64,000 nucleotides of DNA from Brevundimonas sp. PAMC22021 (lineage in GTDB: Bacteria; Pseudomonadota; Alphaproteobacteria; Caulobacterales; Caulobacteraceae): contig NZ_CP080376.1 of assembly GCF_019443405.1 (NCBI RefSeq), positions 1,178,001 to 1,242,000 of the forward strand, in the 5' to 3' direction. The notes beneath the pieces are model-generated. The model was not told where the DNA came from, ran no database searches, and saw only the letters and a program-made list of their open reading frames with translations. The stretch's first letter is position 1. Every line of letters starts with the position of its first letter. Both the position numbers and the translations under genes were made by a program. Shown here in pieces: positions 61,086 to 64,000 of this stretch.

Positions 61086-63428
61086 GTGACCGACCTGCCT
61101 TCCCCCCGCATCTCCGATCTCGCCCGCGCCCGAGCTCCCGCCGGCCACGCGCCGGCCAATGACTATCTCGCCGGCCTGAACTCCGAACAGCGAGAAGCCG
61201 TGGAGACGACCGAGGGGCCGGTGCTGGTGCTGGCGGGGGCCGGCACGGGCAAGACGCGGGTCCTGACCACCCGCCTGGCGCACATCCTGGCGACAGGACG
61301 CGCCAGGCCGTGGGAGCTGCTGGCCGTCACCTTCACCAACAAGGCCGCGCGCGAGATGCGCGAGCGGATCACGCACCTGATCGGCCCGGATACCGAAGGG
61401 CTGCGCTGGCTCGGCACCTTTCACTCCATCGCCGCCCAGATCCTGCGCCGCCACGCCGAACTGGTGGGGCTAAAGTCGACCTTCACCATCCTGGACACCG
61501 ACGACCAGGAGCGGCTGCTGAAGCAGCTGCTGGAAGCCGCCAATATCGACACCAAGCGCTGGACGCCGCGTTCGCTGGCCGGCTTGGTCGATCACTGGAA
61601 GAACCGCGGCTGGACGCCCGAGAAGCTGCCGCCCGGCGAGGATTTCGCCAACGGCAAGGGCCAGGGGCTGTACGCCGCCTATCAGGCCCGTCTGTGCACC
61701 CTGAACGCCTGCGATTTCGGCGATCTGCTGCTGCACAACATCACGATCCTGTCGCAGCATGCTGACTTGGCTGAAGAATATCGGCGGCGATTTCGCTACA
61801 TCCTGGTGGACGAGTATCAGGACACCAACGTCGCCCAATACCTTTGGCTGCGGCTGCTGACCGCCTCGACCGGCAACGTCTGCTGCGTGGGCGACGACGA
61901 CCAGTCCATCTACGGCTGGCGCGGCGCGGAGGTGGACAACATCCTTCGGTTCGAGCGCGACTTCCCCGGCGCCAAGATCGTCAAGCTGGAGCGCAACTAT
62001 CGCTCGACCACCCACATCCTGGGCGCTGCGTCCGGCCTGATCGCGGCCAATCGCGACCGGCTCGGCAAGACGCTTTGGACCGAAGTGGACGGCGGCGACA
62101 AGGTGCGGGTGCGCGGCGTCTGGGACGGCGAGGCCGAGGCTCGGCTGATCGCCGACGAGATCGAAACCGCACGACGCGATGGCCGCAAATACAAGGACAT
62201 GGCCGTTCTTGTTCGCGCGTCGTTTCAGATGCGCGCGTTCGAAGAACGATTCGTCATGCTGGCCGTGCCCTACACCGTCATCGGCGGGCCGCGCTTCTTC
62301 GAACGCGCGGAAATCCGCGACGCCCACGCCTATCTGCGGCTGATCCTTTCCGAAGACGACGACCTCGCCTTCGAACGCATCGTCAATGTGCCCAAGCGCG
62401 GCGTGGGCGAGACCAGTGTGCAGAAGATCCTGCACATCGCCCGCCAGCATGACCTGTCCGCCATGACCGCCGTGCGCGGCCTGATCAACACCGACGAGCT
62501 TCAGGCCCGCACCCGCACAGCCCTGTCCAACTTCGTGCGCGACCTGGATCGCTGGCGCGCCCTGTCCGAGACCACGCCGCACTGGCAGGTCATGGAGACG
62601 GTGCTGGAGGAAAGCGGCTACACCGACATGCAGAAGGCCGACCGCACATCTGGCCAGACGCGGCTGGAGAACCTCAAGGAGTTGGTGCAGTCGATGCAGC
62701 AGTTCGACACGCTGCAGGCCTATCTGGAACACGTCTCGCTGGTCATGGACCTCGATCGCGGTGCGGGCGACGATCCCAATGGTGATGGGGCGGTTCAGAT
62801 CATGACGCTGCACGGCGCCAAGGGGCTGGAGTTCCCGCTGGTCTTCCTGCCCGGCTGGGAGGAAGGCGTGTTCCCCAGCCAGCGTTCCATCGACGAGAAG
62901 GGCGAGAAGGGCTTGGAGGAGGAACGGCGCCTCGCCTACGTCGGCGTCACGCGCGCCAAGCAGGATGCTCGCATCTCGTTCGCCGCCAACCGTCAGGTCT
63001 ACGGACGCTGGACTTCACAGTTGCCCAGCCGCTTCGTCGACGAACTGCCGATCGCCCACGTCGAGGCGCAGTCGGACACCGGCTACTATGGCGCATCCAG
63101 CGGCATGAAGGAGGCCAAGAGCCGCTGGGACGATGTCCCCAGCTTCGGCAACAGCTATTCTTCGCCCGGTTGGAAGCGCGCCCAGACCTTTACCGCCGCC
63201 CAGCCGCCCCGCCCCGCCCACGCCCGACGCGCCGTCATCGAAGGCGAAGGCCGTCTGGTCGCCACCGCCGATCCCAAGGCGAGCTCGGGCTGGCTCAAGG
63301 GGCAGCGCGTCTTCCACCAGAAGTTCGGCTATGGCGACGTGCGGGTGGTCGAGGGCAACAAGCTGCTGGTCGACTTCGAGAAGGCCGGCGAGAAGCGCGT
63401 CATCGACACCTTTGTCGAAAAAGCCTGA
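61086..63428 (+). CDS. uvrD: UvrD/PcrA-type DNA helicase
   Basis: A 3'-5' superfamily 1A helicase for nucleotide excision repair, mismatch repair and replication restart. The 780-residue protein has the Q motif and Walker A LVLAGAGTGKTRVLTTRLA (GAGTGKT 51-57), AVTFTNKAAREMRERI (Ia), LVDEYQDTN (DEYQD, Walker B), GDDDQSIYGWRGA (III), LERNYRSTTHIL (IV), LHGAKGLEFPLVF (V) and YVGVTRAKQDARI (VI). A C-terminal domain ends FHQKFGYGDVRVVEGNKLLV, as in UvrD/PcrA that bind RNA polymerase. The start is a GTG. A strong terminator follows. Confidence 0.94.
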   Translation: MTDLPSPRISDLARARAPAGHAPANDYLAGLNSEQREAVETTEGPVLVLAGAGTGKTRVLTTRLAHILATGRARPWELLAVTFTNKAAREMRERITHLIGPDTEGLRWLGTFHSIAAQILRRHAELVGLKSTFTILDTDDQERLLKQLLEAANIDTKRWTPRSLAGLVDHWKNRGWTPEKLPPGEDFANGKGQGLYAAYQARLCTLNACDFGDLLLHNITILSQHADLAEEYRRRFRYILVDEYQDTNVAQYLWLRLLTASTGNVCCVGDDDQSIYGWRGAEVDNILRFERDFPGAKIVKLERNYRSTTHILGAASGLIAANRDRLGKTLWTEVDGGDKVRVRGVWDGEAEARLIADEIETARRDGRKYKDMAVLVRASFQMRAFEERFVMLAVPYTVIGGPRFFERAEIRDAHAYLRLILSEDDDLAFERIVNVPKRGVGETSVQKILHIARQHDLSAMTAVRGLINTDELQARTRTALSNFVRDLDRWRALSETTPHWQVMETVLEESGYTDMQKADRTSGQTRLENLKELVQSMQQFDTLQAYLEHVSLVMDLDRGAGDDPNGDGAVQIMTLHGAKGLEFPLVFLPGWEEGVFPSQRSIDEKGEKGLEEERRLAYVGVTRAKQDARISFAANRQVYGRWTSQLPSRFVDELPIAHVEAQSDTGYYGASSGMKEAKSRWDDVPSFGNSYSSPGWKRAQTFTAAQPPRPAHARRAVIEGEGRLVATADPKASSGWLKGQRVFHQKFGYGDVRVVEGNKLLVDFEKAGEKRVIDTFVEKA

Positions 63429-63446
63429 ACCGCCTCACGCATGAAG

Positions 63447-63478
63447 AAGGGCGCGCCCCGTGAGGAGCGCGCCCTTTT
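63447..63478. terminator. Terminator between uvrD and lon (likely bidirectional)
   Basis: AAGGGCGCGC (63447-63456) and GCGCGCCCTT (63467-63476) pair perfectly with a 10-base loop, and T residues follow on the plus strand. The two flanking genes converge here. Confidence 0.88.
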
Positions 63479-63494
63479 CCTTGTGCCTGGCTTC

Positions 63495-64000
63495 TTAGTG
63501 GCTGACGACGACCGCCGCGCCGTCCAGAGGCGGTTGCGGGGCAGGCAACGGGTCGGCGGCTTCGTCCCATTCCGTCGGCGTCAGGGCGCCAGTCAGGGCC
63601 CAGCTCAATGCCTCGTCCGCTGTCGAGATCGGCACGATCTCCAGCGCCGACTTTACCTTGTCCGGCACATCGGCGAGGTCCTTCTCGTTCTCCTGCGGGA
63701 TCAGCACCGTCTTTATGCCCGAGCGCAGGGCCGCCAGCAGCTTCTCCTTCAGGCCGCCAATCGCGGTCACGCGTCCGCGCAGGGTGATCTCGCCGGTCAT
63801 GGCAATGTCCTTCCTGATCGGCACGCCGGTCAGGACCGAGACCATGGCCACCGTCATGGCGACGCCGGCGGACGGACCGTCCTTGGGCGTGGCGCCGTCC
63901 GGCACGTGGACGTGGACGTCGGTCTTCTCGAACACCGGCGGCTTGACGCCGAAGCTGAGAGAGCGAGCCCGAACGTAGGACGCCGCCGCCGACACCGACT
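63495..64000 (-). CDS. lon: Lon protease, C-terminal proteolytic domain (5' end outside window)
   Basis: The last 168 or so codons of the ATP-dependent protease Lon; the gene continues past the right edge. The catalytic serine is in [20 protein letters not shown] and the partner lysine in [20 protein letters not shown], the Ser-Lys dyad of Lon. [20 protein letters not shown] follows, as in the family. The C-terminal tail (from about [20 protein letters not shown]) is longer than in Escherichia coli. Lon degrades damaged proteins and regulators; in Caulobacter it controls DnaA and CcrM. Confidence 0.95.
   Translation of the reverse strand, partial: SVSAAASYVRARSLSFGVKPPVFEKTDVHVHVPDGATPKDGPSAGVAMTVAMVSVLTGVPIRKDIAMTGEITLRGRVTAIGGLKEKLLAALRSGIKTVLIPQENEKDLADVPDKVKSALEIVPISTADEALSWALTGALTPTEWDEAADPLPAPQPPLDGAAVVVSH

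Overview
The window is high-GC chromosomal DNA of an alphaproteobacterium. A permuted two-piece tmRNA, an alpha-type SspB, an NDUFS4-like complex I subunit, a two-domain cold shock protein, an FeS-type photolyase and several small Caulobacterales-type families (DUF2171, DUF4169, a TolA-like coiled-coil protein) point to Caulobacterales. Brevundimonas is my best guess, from protein resemblance only. No phage, transposon, CRISPR array, plasmid gene or rRNA operon was seen; this is gene-dense core genome.

Layout. 1-9.4 kb: small membrane proteins, heme A synthase, rplM-rpsI with a clear promoter and terminator, argC, msrB, recJ, a double cold shock protein, a complex I accessory subunit, a 49-residue membrane peptide and tRNA-Glu, -Pro and -Arg. 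9.4-22.4 kb: cystathionine beta-lyase, an orphan amino-acid binding lipoprotein, a dicarboxylate/amino-acid symporter, a rhodanese, two unrelated photolyases end to end, kdsA, a DUF3089 hydrolase, parE and an O-antigen ligase-like protein. 22.9-33.1 kb: thirteen minus-strand genes, many overlapping by 1-4 bases: folK, cupin, rpoZ, rsh, pyrE, pdxJ, acpS, lepB, rnc, era, an S12 serine hydrolase and recO. This joins ppGpp control, RNA processing, secretion and repair. 33.1-46.7 kb: NYN protein, uracil-DNA glycosylase, smpB-dapA, a lytic transglycosylase, an iron- or cobalamin-type ABC operon led by a TetR gene, a glycosyltransferase, two RNA methyltransferases and hrpB. 46.8-56.2 kb: amino-acid permease, tRNA-Leu, -Pro and -Gln, ilvC, thyA-MazG-folA (thymidylate and folate), Mrp, miaA and an M28 peptidase. 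56.2-64 kb: two-piece ssrA directly followed by sspB, a RusA-like nuclease, fumC, small DUF proteins, an EamA transporter, a UvrD-like helicase and the end of lon.

Ribosome rescue and tagged-protein degradation are well represented: smpB, ssrA, sspB and lon all lie here. DNA repair is also strong (recJ, recO, two photolyases, a uracil-DNA glycosylase, a RusA-like nuclease, a UvrD-like helicase). The observations most worth following are the ssrA-sspB pair with its degradation tag, an apparent CTG start for rsh coupled to rpoZ, an Mrp protein with no cysteine, and repeated palindromic sharing of start codons (CATG) and stop codons (CTAG) between opposing genes.
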